A stretch of DNA of 15,586 nucleotides from an uncultured Clostridia bacterium (GTDB lineage Bacteria; Bacillota; Clostridia; Oscillospirales; Ruminococcaceae), in contig CALDJI010000119.1 in NCBI GenBank assembly GCA_937901805.1, positions 1 to 15,586 of the forward strand. Reading direction: 5' to 3'. Shown piece by piece: positions 1 to 6,258 of this stretch. The stretch's first letter is position 1; every line of letters starts with the position of its first letter. Below the pieces are notes generated by a model, which ran no database searches, was not told the origin of the DNA, and saw only the letters and a program-made list of their open reading frames with translations. A program made the translations under genes and the position numbers.

Positions 1-562
1 CCTGCCGGAGTTGTTCCGACGTATAACCAAAAAACGGACCGCCTGATGCTGTCAAAATGATTTTATTCACCCGGTTAATGGGATTATGCCCGCCTAAAGA
101 CTGGAATATTGCAGAATGCTCACTGTCAACCGGCAAAATTTTCACGCCATTGCGCTGTGCGGTTTCCATAACAAGCTTTCCGCCCGCCACCAAAGTTTCC
201 TTATTGGCAAGCGCCAATTGTTTTTTTGTCTCCAGAGCAGCCAGAGTAGGACGAAGGCCCACCATACCGATCACCGAATTCAACACCATATCCGCATCAT
301 CCATCGCCGCAAGCTCACACAAGCCATCTTCCCCGCTGAGAACGCGGGTATCCGTATCCGCAATACGCTCTTTTAAATCTTTGGCCGCGTCCTCCTGTAC
401 CATACAAGCCACACGGGGACAAAATTCCCGCACCTGCTGTTCCATCAAACCGACATTGGAATAGGCAGATAAACCTAAAACCTGAAACCCATGTTTTCGT
501 ACAACGTCCAGCGCCTGTGTTCCAATGGAACCAGTAGAGCCTAAAAGAACCAGTTGTTTCAT
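1..562 (-). CDS. dxr: 1-deoxy-D-xylulose 5-phosphate reductoisomerase (N-terminal part, runs off the left edge)
   Basis: DXR makes 2-C-methyl-D-erythritol 4-phosphate from DXP, the first committed step of the MEP isoprenoid pathway, using NADPH and a divalent metal in the cytoplasm. The visible 187 or so residues start MKQLVLLGSTGSIGTQALDV, containing the GSTGSIG nucleotide-binding loop. LANKETLV, PVDSEHSAIFQ and LTASGGPF follow in family order, so this part reads cleanly with no gap. The 3' half, with most of the metal-binding and C-terminal domains, lies outside the window. The start is the ATG at 560-562, with AGAGAGTGAAAG upstream as a modest ribosome site. It is the last visible gene of the pyrH-frr-uppS-cdsA-dxr operon, 121 nt after cdsA. 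Linkage to uppS and cdsA fits supply of isoprenoid precursor for undecaprenyl diphosphate. Confidence 0.95.
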   Translation of the reverse strand, partial: MKQLVLLGSTGSIGTQALDVVRKHGFQVLGLSAYSNVGLMEQQVREFCPRVACMVQEDAAKDLKERIADTDTRVLSGEDGLCELAAMDDADMVLNSVIGMVGLRPTLAALETKKQLALANKETLVAGGKLVMETAQRNGVKILPVDSEHSAIFQSLGGHNPINRVNKIILTASGGPFFGYTSEQLRQ

Positions 563-683
563 AAAACTTTCACTCTCTCATGATGAAAATTCAGTCAGCC
601 AGTGCACTGCTTGCTTTCCGGTCTTCCGCTGCGATACGGAAAAGTTCAAAGCGGGTATCTCTTCCGCTTTTGTTGAAACCCCG

Positions 684-1514
684 TCAGCCCGCAATCGGGA
701 AATAATTGACCACTAAAAAGACAAAAGGCGCTACAAACATCAAGCTGTCAAACCGGTCAAGGATTCCTCCATGCCCCGGCATGATGGAACCAAAATCCTT
801 TATTCCGCACTGGCGTTTGATACAGGAAGCGGAGAGATCTCCCAATTCCCCAATAATCGAAGCGGTACATCCCGTCAGGGCAAGCAGCGGATAATGGATT
901 TCGATTGTCATACCGGAAGATGCGGCAATTGCCTGATAAATAAGTCCGGCAGCCACTGCGCCAATGGTGCTGGCAACGACTCCGCCCACTGCACCTTCCC
1001 AGGTTTTATGCGGGCTGATATAGGGCGCCATCTTATGCTTACCAAACAGACGTCCGGTAAAGTAAGCGCCGCTGTCCGTAATCCACGCCGCAATAAACAT
1101 AATAAAACAGTAGAACATACTGTGCTGCGGATGGAGCACCTTCATATAAGCAATGGTACTGAATGCAAAAGACGTGACAAAGGTGGTAAAAAACATAGTT
1201 GCCACTTGAGAAACCATGACCCGTTTGGAATCTGCAATTACCACAATAAACTGCGCAATTACATAGAGGAATGTAACTGGCATAACATACCGGCTCAAAC
1301 CAGACACCATAAAAAAGGGAACCAGTGCGGAAAACGCAAAATTCACAATAGAAAGAGGGATATTTTTCAGTAGGCCATATGCGTGCAGGATCTCATAGGT
1401 TGCCATCATACAGATGATGCTGACAATCACATTAAAGACCGGCGTATAGTAAAAAAACAGCGCGGCAAAAAGAATTACAATCAAAATTGCCGCAGTGATA
1501 ATACGCTGTTTCAT
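684..1514 (-). CDS. cdsA: Phosphatidate cytidylyltransferase
   Basis: CdsA converts phosphatidic acid and CTP to CDP-diacylglycerol, the branch point for phosphatidylglycerol and other phospholipids, at the cytoplasmic membrane. The product is 276 aa, a usual family length, with a run of hydrophobic segments starting at residue 5. DSGAYFTGRLFGKHK and SPHKTWEGAVGG occur mid-protein. The C-terminal signature SCIKRQCGIKDFG followed by PGHGGILDRFD (about residues 230-256) matches the family consensus. A longer reading frame extends upstream into uppS, but I chose the ATG at 1514 because the protein starts MKQRIITAAILIV and GGGGGAATATAAGGGC precedes it. That start lies only 4 nt after the uppS stop, so the two are probably translationally coupled. 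No disruption is seen. Confidence 0.95.
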   Translation of the reverse strand: MKQRIITAAILIVILFAALFFYYTPVFNVIVSIICMMATYEILHAYGLLKNIPLSIVNFAFSALVPFFMVSGLSRYVMPVTFLYVIAQFIVVIADSKRVMVSQVATMFFTTFVTSFAFSTIAYMKVLHPQHSMFYCFIMFIAAWITDSGAYFTGRLFGKHKMAPYISPHKTWEGAVGGVVASTIGAVAAGLIYQAIAASSGMTIEIHYPLLALTGCTASIIGELGDLSASCIKRQCGIKDFGSIMPGHGGILDRFDSLMFVAPFVFLVVNYFPIAG

Positions 1515-1518
1515 GCCC

Positions 1519-2169
1519 TTATATTCCCCCAAATCTTCTGTTTCTGCTCTGAAATTCCTCAATTGCCGCATCCAGATGCTTTTCTTTAAAATCCGGCCAG
1601 AGTACATTCATATCTACAAATTCCGGATCCGGCTGGCCTGCCGTGTAAAGTTCATCTGAGAAAGTCCCTTCGGTAATTTCCTGCACCGAGAGTTTCCTAT
1701 CCAAAACTTTCTGAACCAGCTTCTGCGCCGCCATCACAATCTCTGCACGGCCGCCATAATTGACCGCCACATTTAAAATCATGCCTGTAGAATCTTTTGT
1801 CCGCTCCTCTGCATCCGTCATCATCCGGCGGATATCCTCTGCAAGGGGCCTGCGGTCACCGATAAAACGCACAATAATATCTTTCCTGGTCTGCTTAAAC
1901 GAATTTTTCAGATAACTGCGCAACAAGTCCATAATCGTTTCCACTTCTTCCTGCGGTCTGGCCCAATTTTCTGTGGAAAAGGCGTAAACAGTTAAAACCT
2001 CTACTCCAATTTTTGCGCAATAATTCGTAATTTTCTGGAAAGTATCCGCGCCGACTTTGTGTCCGGCCGTCCGCGGCAGACCTCTCTGCTTTGCCCAGCG
2101 GCCGTTTCCATCCATGATAATCCCGATATGGCGCGGCACGCCATCCATTTTCTGTGGTTCACGGCCCAT
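1519..2169 (-). CDS. uppS: Undecaprenyl diphosphate synthase-like protein with an internal deletion of the IPP-binding motif
   Basis: UppS condenses farnesyl diphosphate with eight isopentenyl diphosphates to make the C55 carrier lipid for peptidoglycan. The N-terminal part is canonical: HIGIIMDGNGRWAKQRGLPR (catalytic Asp near residue 20), AFSTENWARP, RFIGDRRPL and NVAVNYGGRAEI. The C-terminus VLWPDFKEKHLDAAIEEFQ is also canonical. Between them, LYTAGQPDP runs directly into EFVDMNVLWPDF (junction near residue 182, nt about 1624). Family members have about 24 more residues here, including the RTSGE...RxSNF segment whose arginines and serine bind the IPP diphosphate. The frame is kept, giving 216 aa instead of about 240. 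I chose the ATG at 2169 because TATGGGGAGG lies 10 nt upstream; an earlier in-frame ATG at 2211 has no better site. Activity is doubtful if the deletion is real. Confidence 0.85.
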   Translation of the reverse strand: MGREPQKMDGVPRHIGIIMDGNGRWAKQRGLPRTAGHKVGADTFQKITNYCAKIGVEVLTVYAFSTENWARPQEEVETIMDLLRSYLKNSFKQTRKDIIVRFIGDRRPLAEDIRRMMTDAEERTKDSTGMILNVAVNYGGRAEIVMAAQKLVQKVLDRKLSVQEITEGTFSDELYTAGQPDPEFVDMNVLWPDFKEKHLDAAIEEFQSRNRRFGGI

Positions 2170-2200
2170 TTTGCCCGTGCCTCCCCATAATGTATTTGAA

Positions 2201-2235
2201 GCGCAGCCCATCCGGAAAACTCCGCCAGGCTGCGC
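2201..2235 (-). other. Stem-loop between frr and uppS
   Basis: An 8-bp GC-rich inverted repeat, GCGCAGCC at 2201-2208 against GGCTGCGC at 2228-2235, lies in the 84-nt gap between the frr stop and the uppS start. No T-run follows on the minus strand, so it is unlikely to be an intrinsic terminator. It could be an RNA processing or stability element inside the operon transcript. This is inference from sequence only. Confidence 0.35.
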
Positions 2236-2253
2236 CTTGTCCGATATCCAGTG

Positions 2254-2808
2254 TTAGATTTCCATAATCTCTTTTTGCTTTTTGGCGACCACTTCATCGA
2301 CCAGTTTACAGTATTTATCAGTCAGATTCTGGAAATCTTTCTCAGCCTCTTTCAAATCATCCTCTGTGATTTCAGAGTTCTTTTTCATTGCCTTAAACTT
2401 ATCAATGCCATCCCTGCGGATAGAACGGACAGCAACCTTTCCCTCTTCACCGTATTTGGAAATCTGTTTGGTCAGTTCCTTTCTGCGTTCTTCCGTCAGC
2501 TGAGGGAATGCAATTCTGATAACACGGCCGTCATTCGTAGGATTAATCCCGATATCAGAAGCCATGATCGCCTTTTCAATGGTTTTAAGCGCAGACATAT
2601 CCCAAGGCTGGATCACCAGGATACGGGCATCCGAAACGGAAACCGCAGCCATCTGATTAATCGGAGTAGGTGCTCCATAATAATCCACAAGTACTTTATC
2701 CAAAACTGCCGGATTGGCACGTCCTGCACGGATGGTGGCAAGTTCCTTTTCAAGAGCATGCACGCTCTTCTGCATTTTTTCCTCAAAAGGTTTGTACTGT
2801 TCGTTCAT
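2254..2808 (-). CDS. frr: Ribosome recycling factor
   Basis: RRF works with EF-G to split post-termination ribosomes in the cytoplasm. The 184-aa product is full family length and collinear from end to end. It starts with the helical segment MNEQYKPFEEKMQKSVHALE, followed by LATIRAGRANPAVLDKVLVD and YYGAPTPINQMA of the second domain. IQPWDMSALKTIEKAI, GINPTNDGRVIRI, FPQLTEERRKEL and RSIRRDGIDKFK follow. The ATG at 2808 has AGGAGGAACACCCCT upstream, a strong site 10 nt from the start. It lies 23 nt after the out-of-frame natural stop of pyrH, which is the usual pyrH-frr arrangement. It is one of the few genes here with no sign of damage. Confidence 0.97.
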   Translation of the reverse strand: MNEQYKPFEEKMQKSVHALEKELATIRAGRANPAVLDKVLVDYYGAPTPINQMAAVSVSDARILVIQPWDMSALKTIEKAIMASDIGINPTNDGRVIRIAFPQLTEERRKELTKQISKYGEEGKVAVRSIRRDGIDKFKAMKKNSEITEDDLKEAEKDFQNLTDKYCKLVDEVVAKKQKEIMEI

Positions 2809-2831
2809 AGGGGTGTTCCTCCTGTATCTGC

Positions 2832-3513
2832 TTATTTTACGAGAGTGCCAATTGGCTCTCCTTTGACTGCTTTCACAAGGTTTTCCGGCTGTTCAATATT
2901 AAACACAAGGATGGGGAGGTTATTATCCCTGCATCACCGCCAGCTCTTTATTGAGGACCTCGCTGAAAGTCAGCTCCTCATATTTCACAGCATCGGCATA
3001 TTTATGCGGATCCTTGTCATAAACCCCGTCCACCATAGTGGCCTTAAAGATGATATCCGCGTCAATTTCTGCTGCACGCAGTGCAGAAGCGGTATCCGTC
3101 GAGAAAAACGGGTTACCAGTTCCACACCCAAAAATGACAACCCTTCCCTTTTCCAAATGGCGCACTGCGCGGTTGCGGATATAGGGTTCTGCCACCTGCT
3201 GCATGGAAATCGCCGTCTGTACACGGACAGGGACGTCCAACTGTTCCAGAGCATCCCCCAGTGCGAGTGCATTCATTACTGTGCCGAGCATACCGATATG
3301 GTCGGCGCGGGTTCTATCCATTTGTCCGCTTGAACGCCCTCTCCAGAAATTGCCGCCGCCGACAACGATACCAATTTCCACACCAAGCTCCGCACATTCT
3401 TTGATGTATTTGCAGATATTCAAAATCACATCAAAATCAAGGCCGAATTTTTTTTCCCCAGCAAGCACTTCTCCGCTGAGTTTAATCAGGATGCGTTTGT
3501 ATTTCAAAGACAT
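2832..3513 (-). pseudogene. pyrH: UMP kinase, broken by a short deletion near the C-terminus
   Basis: PyrH phosphorylates UMP to UDP at the start of pyrimidine nucleotide supply. From the ATG at 3513 (AGGGAG 8 nt upstream) the frame gives 194 canonical residues: [56 protein letters not shown] and [14 protein letters not shown]. After KELAVM it meets an early stop at 2923-2925. The missing C-terminus continues in another frame: [11 protein letters not shown], then [18 protein letters not shown] and a TAA at 2832-2834. Relatives have DSTAASLC-like residues at this point. Restoring about 23 nt at 2931/2932 gives 705 nt, or 234 aa, the normal size. I see a deletion, probably between TG repeats, rather than a divergent end. 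As printed, the protein lacks part of its nucleotide-binding region. Confidence 0.9.
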
Positions 3514-3544
3514 CGAAATCACTCCCTAGTTTTCTCTCTTTGTT

Positions 3545-3573
3545 ATTGTACAATAATGAAAGTTTGATGTAAA
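3545..3573 (-). promoter_or_regulatory. Sigma-A promoter of the pyrH-frr-uppS-cdsA-dxr operon
   Basis: On the minus strand, TTTACA (3568-3573) and TACAAT (3545-3550) are separated by exactly 17 nt. They lie about 32 nt before the pyrH start, leaving a short leader. This gives pyrH its own promoter. rpsB and tsf, which often precede pyrH, are not next to it here. Confidence 0.85.
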
Positions 3574-3950
3574 GAGAAAAATAAAAGCTTCCTCTTACCG
3601 CAAAGTTTTTCAGGATTCCGTTCTATCTTCCTACAGGAAGAGATTGCATGTTTTCTCTTTCCGCAGTATACGGCCGCTCCGCTCCATACTATGGGGCCAT
3701 ACCAAACCGCTATCTATAAACCGCAGTATGGTGGCTTGTCCGCATGTCTTTTATTCCAAAATGGTTGATTGCAGAAAAATCTTACCGATACATCTTTCTT
3801 TGTACTAACTCTTACAAATCTATGGATTTGCAGTTTTTTGACGCCTCTATTTCCCGAAGTTCTTGCAGCAGATTCACATATTTTCATATTGTCTGAAAAT
3901 CCCAAAAGCTCTTCTTTCACAGCCAAATGTACTTACTAACTGGGATTTAT
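3574..3950. other. Intergenic stretch with no convincing gene
   Basis: This 377-nt stretch separates the pyrH promoter from the DUF3592-like gene. A 70-codon minus-strand frame (3714-3926) resembles no family I know, has poor composition and no clear ribosome site, so I do not call it. A short inverted repeat, TCTTCCT/AGGAAGA, lies near 3626-3642. CCGCAGTAT recurs at about 3661 and 3721. The stretch may be relic sequence; nothing functional can be supported. Confidence 0.4.
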
Positions 3951-4391
3951 CTAAATAATCCACACAAGAAATGCTGCAATTAAACCACATAGTACAGTTA
4001 TGCTCCCCAAAATCAAACATACTATAGAAGAAATATTGTCCTCTTTATAACCATCTATATAACTATACTCCGGATTGCTTTTATCATACCATATTTTTAC
4101 TTTATCACCACTTTTATATTGGCAATATGTTGTTCCAAAATTAATTTCGACTTTTATAACTTCCTTTCCAACTACATATTCATAGGTTGGAAAATAAGTA
4201 CGTCTTAGATTTTTACTAGCTGACATTGAACTAACATTAACAACCTTTCCATACGTTTTTTGTACACATCTACGTTTTTTATCCCTTTTAATTTTAAAAT
4301 AGCAATATCCTTGATTTGCAAAAAAACTTCCTATTAAACAAAATAACAATGGAAGAACTATTCCAACCATTATTTTTTCTATAAAAGTCAT
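3951..4391 (-). CDS. DUF3592-like membrane protein with two transmembrane segments
   Basis: The function is unknown. The 146-aa product has an N-terminal hydrophobic helix (about residues 8-26), a basic stretch KIKRDKKRRC, and a soluble middle. A second hydrophobic helix (about 120-144) ends the protein. The middle contains GKVVNVS, YFPTYEYVVGKEVIKVE, YKSGDKVKIWYDKSNPEYSY and a following YIDG. The pattern of two helices flanking a beta-rich segment, with 'GDKVKIWYDKSNPEYSYI', resembles DUF3592 proteins; this is recognition by pattern. The ATG at 4391 is preferred over an upstream TTG because AGGTGATATT sits just before it. The gene is far more AT-rich than its neighbours and has its own promoter. 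It lies beside a tRNA gene, all of which would fit acquisition by transfer. Confidence 0.65.
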   Translation of the reverse strand: MTFIEKIMVGIVLPLLFCLIGSFFANQGYCYFKIKRDKKRRCVQKTYGKVVNVSSMSASKNLRRTYFPTYEYVVGKEVIKVEINFGTTYCQYKSGDKVKIWYDKSNPEYSYIDGYKEDNISSIVCLILGSITVLCGLIAAFLVWII

Positions 4392-4439
4392 AATATCACC
4401 TACCAATAAAATTCCAATTTATCGTTATCTTTATTAAAC

Positions 4440-4468
4440 ATTATATCATTAGAAAATTAGGTAGTCAT
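4440..4468 (-). promoter_or_regulatory. Probable promoter of the DUF3592-like gene
   Basis: A perfect TATAAT (4440-4445) on the minus strand has ATGACT (4463-4468, 4 of 6 to consensus) 17 nt upstream, about 49 nt before the gene start. The rest of the AT-rich gap up to the tRNA terminator at 4653 shows no gene. Confidence 0.6.
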
Positions 4469-4652
4469 TCTTTTTCGGACATTGAAAAAAACTATTTTTC
4501 AAAAATTGATATGGTTTGGTATAAGTCGTTATATAGGGCTCTTTCATTAACTATAATATCGTTTTGAATTTTTTCTTATGAAATTGATGTTAATCCATTA
4601 AATGTAGTAACTTTGGGCTGTTTTGGCTAAAGGTATCTTTTTGAAAAGATTA

Positions 4653-4682
4653 AAGCCCTCTGCCAAAATTGGCAGAGGGCTT
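4653..4682 (-). terminator. Terminator of the tRNA-Gly transcript
   Basis: AAGCCCTCTGCC pairs perfectly with GGCAGAGGGCTT across an AT loop, immediately 3' of the tRNA on the minus strand. The following TAATCTTTTC is only moderately T-rich. Position and stem strength support an intrinsic terminator. Confidence 0.75.
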
Positions 4683-4755
4683 GGAGCGGATAGCGGGAAT
4701 CGAACCCGTAACCTCAGCTTGGGAAGCTAATATTTTACCATTAAACTATATCCGC
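4682..4755 (-). tRNA. tRNA-Gly (anticodon CCC)
   Basis: The minus strand folds as a 74-nt cloverleaf. The acceptor arm is GCGGATA/TATCCGC, the D arm GTTT-AATGGTA-AAAT, and the anticodon arm TTAGC-TTCCCAA-GCTGA with anticodon CCC. The T arm contains GGGTTCGATTCCC, followed by discriminator T and an encoded CCA. One outer T-stem position (A-C) is unpaired. It resembles other bacterial tRNA-Gly genes, differing from the usual TCC isoacceptor in the anticodon loop. It would read GGG glycine codons. It stands alone with its own promoter and terminator. Confidence 0.93.
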
Positions 4756-4769
4756 ACGTCTATTTTAGT

Positions 4770-4798
4770 ATTATAGAAGATTCTTTCTAAAATTGCAA
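4770..4798 (-). promoter_or_regulatory. Promoter of tRNA-Gly
   Basis: Minus-strand TTGCAA (4793-4798) and TATAAT (4770-4775) are spaced by 17 nt and lie 14 nt before the mature tRNA 5' end, a normal distance for a short 5' leader. Confidence 0.8.
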
Positions 4799-4927
4799 GA
4801 GGATTTTAATTTTTTTCTTTTTTCCCTTCCAAACTATCAAAAAATTAACAGATTTATATCAACATCTCCTGGTATGGTACATAGGATAACAATGAGTTCG
4901 ATTTTATAAATATGGAGGAATTTCTCT

Positions 4928-5671
4928 ATGCCCATTATCTATTTAAGCCCTTCCACCCAAGAGTGGAACCCCTATGTAAACGGCGGCAACGAAGAATACT
5001 ACATGAACTTAATTGCCGATGCAATGGAACCATATCTGCGTGCAAACGGAATCCAATTTATCCGCAATACTCCGGACATGACAGCAGCTTCTTCCATACG
5101 GGCATCCAACGCAGGGAATTATGATTTGCATGTTGCACTGCATTCCAATGCGGCACCTGCGGGACGGGAAGGGCAAGTCCGCGGGAGCGAAGTATATTAT
5201 GCCGCTGTCAGTCGGAATGGAAAACGAGCTGCCGACATTATTGTCAACAATCTCAAACTAATTTACCCGGATCCCAATCGGGTGCGTGCACTGACAACGA
5301 CAAATCTTGGTGAAGTCACCAAAACAAAGGCTCCTGCTGTCTTAATTGAATTTGCCTACCATGATAACCCGGAAGATGCACAATGGATTCGAGATAATAT
5401 TGATGCAATTGCCCAAAACGTTGTCCTCTCTTTAACGGAATATTTCGGTCTCCCCTTTGTAACACCCTCTCCAATCCGATACGGGAGAGTTCGGGTTTCC
5501 CCTGGAAGTTCCCTGAATATCCGTTCACGTCCATCTTTGGACGCACCCGTTATCCGCAGGGCATATAACGGAGAAACAGTAGCCATTGTCGGGCAAACAG
5601 ACGGATGGTATGTTGTTGAGATTGACGATGTTATTGGGTATGCTTACAGCGACTACATTGTAATGCCGTAA
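4928..5671 (+). CDS. N-acetylmuramoyl-L-alanine amidase (Amidase_3-like) with C-terminal SH3b domain
   Basis: A 247-aa protein predicted to cut the bond between N-acetylmuramic acid and L-alanine in peptidoglycan. The catalytic domain (about residues 1-175) has candidate zinc or catalytic residues in NEEYYMN (E22/E23), LHVALHSNA (H72) and VLIEFAYHDN (E141). The usual N-terminal zinc histidine (DPGHGG) is replaced by YLSPSTQEWNPYVNGG. I recall this variant from other clostridial amidases, but its metal site is unverified. Residues of about 185-247 (VRVSPGSSLNIRSRPSLDAP, then GWYVVEIDDVIGYAYSDYI) form a bacterial SH3 domain for wall binding. There is no signal peptide, so it may act after lysis, in sporulation, or leave by another route. 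The ATG at 4928 has GGAGGAA 8 nt upstream. Upstream, TCAACA-17-TAGGAT (about 4857-4885) is only a weak promoter candidate. Confidence 0.85.
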   Translation: MPIIYLSPSTQEWNPYVNGGNEEYYMNLIADAMEPYLRANGIQFIRNTPDMTAASSIRASNAGNYDLHVALHSNAAPAGREGQVRGSEVYYAAVSRNGKRAADIIVNNLKLIYPDPNRVRALTTTNLGEVTKTKAPAVLIEFAYHDNPEDAQWIRDNIDAIAQNVVLSLTEYFGLPFVTPSPIRYGRVRVSPGSSLNIRSRPSLDAPVIRRAYNGETVAIVGQTDGWYVVEIDDVIGYAYSDYIVMP

Positions 5672-5680
5672 TCTTCCAAA

Positions 5681-5713
5681 ACAGGCGCAGGGAATTCCCT
5701 GCGCCTGTTTTTA
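5681..5713. terminator. Bidirectional terminator between the amidase and the small protein gene
   Basis: A 28-nt perfect palindrome (5681-5708: ACAGGCGCAGGG, AATT, then its complement) is followed by TTTTTATT on the plus strand and by a T-run on the minus strand. It begins 10 nt after the amidase stop and ends 2 nt from the stop of the convergent small gene, so it can serve both. Confidence 0.9.
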
Positions 5714-5914
5714 TTCGCCGACTACGATTTTATTAGGAGCATGTGCACGCAGCGGACAAAATTGAGAAGCCGTACACCCTACCATGGAATTATACGCGCA
5801 GTTCTCTCCATCCGCCGTATAAACCTTCCCATCTTCAGACGAATAGTGGACATCAATACTATACTCCATCTGCATGGATGGGCAAAAACCATCATAGGAA
5901 ACCCATTTTTCCAT
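5711..5914 (-). CDS. Small cysteine-containing protein of unknown function
   Basis: The product is 67 aa, starting MEKWVSYDGFCPSMQMEYSI. I do not recognise a family. It has four cysteines: one in GFCPSM, one in GENCAYN, one in VGCTAS and one in QFCPLRAHAP. That spacing might hold a metal or disulfides. It is short, soluble and acidic to neutral, with YSSEDGKVYTADGE in the middle. The ATG at 5914 is preferred over the GTG at 5923 because AAAGGTG lies 6-7 nt before it. A real gene is supported by an extended -10 promoter about 50 nt upstream, a ribosome site, and a terminator right at its stop. Confidence 0.65.
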   Translation of the reverse strand: MEKWVSYDGFCPSMQMEYSIDVHYSSEDGKVYTADGENCAYNSMVGCTASQFCPLRAHAPNKIVVGE

Positions 5915-5964
5915 TCTACTCACCTTTGCTTTAAGAATCTTTCCAGAAATTACTTTCTATTTTG

Positions 5965-5993
5965 ATTATAGCATGTCCATTTCCCTGTTACAA
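5965..5993 (-). promoter_or_regulatory. Promoter of the small protein gene
   Basis: Minus-strand TTGTAA (5988-5993) and TATAAT (5965-5970) with a 17-nt spacer. The -10 is extended (TGCTATAAT). It lies about 50 nt before the start codon, and the -35 is covered by the palindrome at 5988-6007. Confidence 0.75.
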
Positions 5994-6007
5994 GAAATTT
6001 CCTGTAA
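5988..6007. promoter_or_regulatory. Near-perfect 20-bp palindrome over the -35 box (possible operator)
   Basis: TTACAAGAAATTTCCTGTAA matches its own reverse complement at 18 of 20 positions and covers the -35 box of the minus-strand promoter. Such placement suits a dimeric repressor. No regulator can be assigned from this window. Confidence 0.4.
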
Positions 6008-6028
6008 GATAAAATGGAAAAATATTGA

Positions 6029-6048
6029 AATAAATCCAGGGATTTATT
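6029..6048. repeat. Perfect inverted repeat in the gap before the acetyltransferase
   Basis: AATAAATCC and GGATTTATT are perfect 9-bp complements separated by AG. The repeat lies between two divergent promoters (5965-5993 minus, 6120-6148 plus). It could be a protein-binding site; there is no adjacent T-run strong enough to call a terminator. Confidence 0.35.
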
Positions 6049-6119
6049 GTGAAATTGAAAACATAATGTTAAATCATACAGATTTTCACTTTATTTTTTA
6101 AAGAAAATATGGTTTTAGC

Positions 6120-6148
6120 ATGATTTTTTTTAAGAGATATGTTATAAT
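6120..6148 (+). promoter_or_regulatory. Promoter upstream of the acetyltransferase
   Basis: A perfect TATAAT at 6143-6148 is preceded by TG one base away (TGTTATAAT), an extended -10 that tolerates a poor -35. The -35 position (ATGATT) is weak. The transcript would begin near 6155 with a leader of about 100 nt before the acetyltransferase. Confidence 0.65.
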
Positions 6149-6169
6149 GGAAAAAAGCTGATAGAAAGA

Positions 6170-6247
6170 ATGGCAAAAGACATATACTTCTATGGTATGT
6201 CCGCCCAAGTGGACGGCCAATTTTATTTCAGCCAACTTTGCCAATAG
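6170..6247 (+). CDS. Possible 25-residue leader peptide or gene remnant before the acetyltransferase
   Basis: An ATG at 6170 opens a 25-codon frame, MAKDIYFYGMSAQVDGQFYF followed by SQLCQ and a TAG at 6245-6247. AGAAAG lies just upstream as a weak ribosome site. The frame fills most of the leader of the extended -10 promoter. Its stop overlaps the AGGAGG site of the acetyltransferase, 11 nt before that start, a layout suited to translational coupling. The opening MAKDIYFYGM resembles starts I recall from PfkB-type sugar kinases, so it may instead be the stub of a larger deleted gene. Neither reading is proven. Confidence 0.35.
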   Translation: MAKDIYFYGMSAQVDGQFYFSQLCQ

Positions 6248-6258
6248 GAGGAATCGAT

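Noticed and set aside
2915..2940. Programmed frameshift or translational bypass in pyrH and oadB
   Set aside because: No slippery site or stimulatory structure is seen. In both cases conserved residues are missing rather than interrupted, so deletion fits better.
2251..3333. A 360-codon plus-strand open frame antisense to frr and pyrH
   Set aside because: No family resemblance or ribosome site; the minus strand holds well-recognised frr and pyrH. It is a shadow frame.
3714..3926. A 70-codon minus-strand frame as a small gene
   Set aside because: No ribosome site, promoter or recognisable motif; its C-terminal part looks like translated noncoding DNA.
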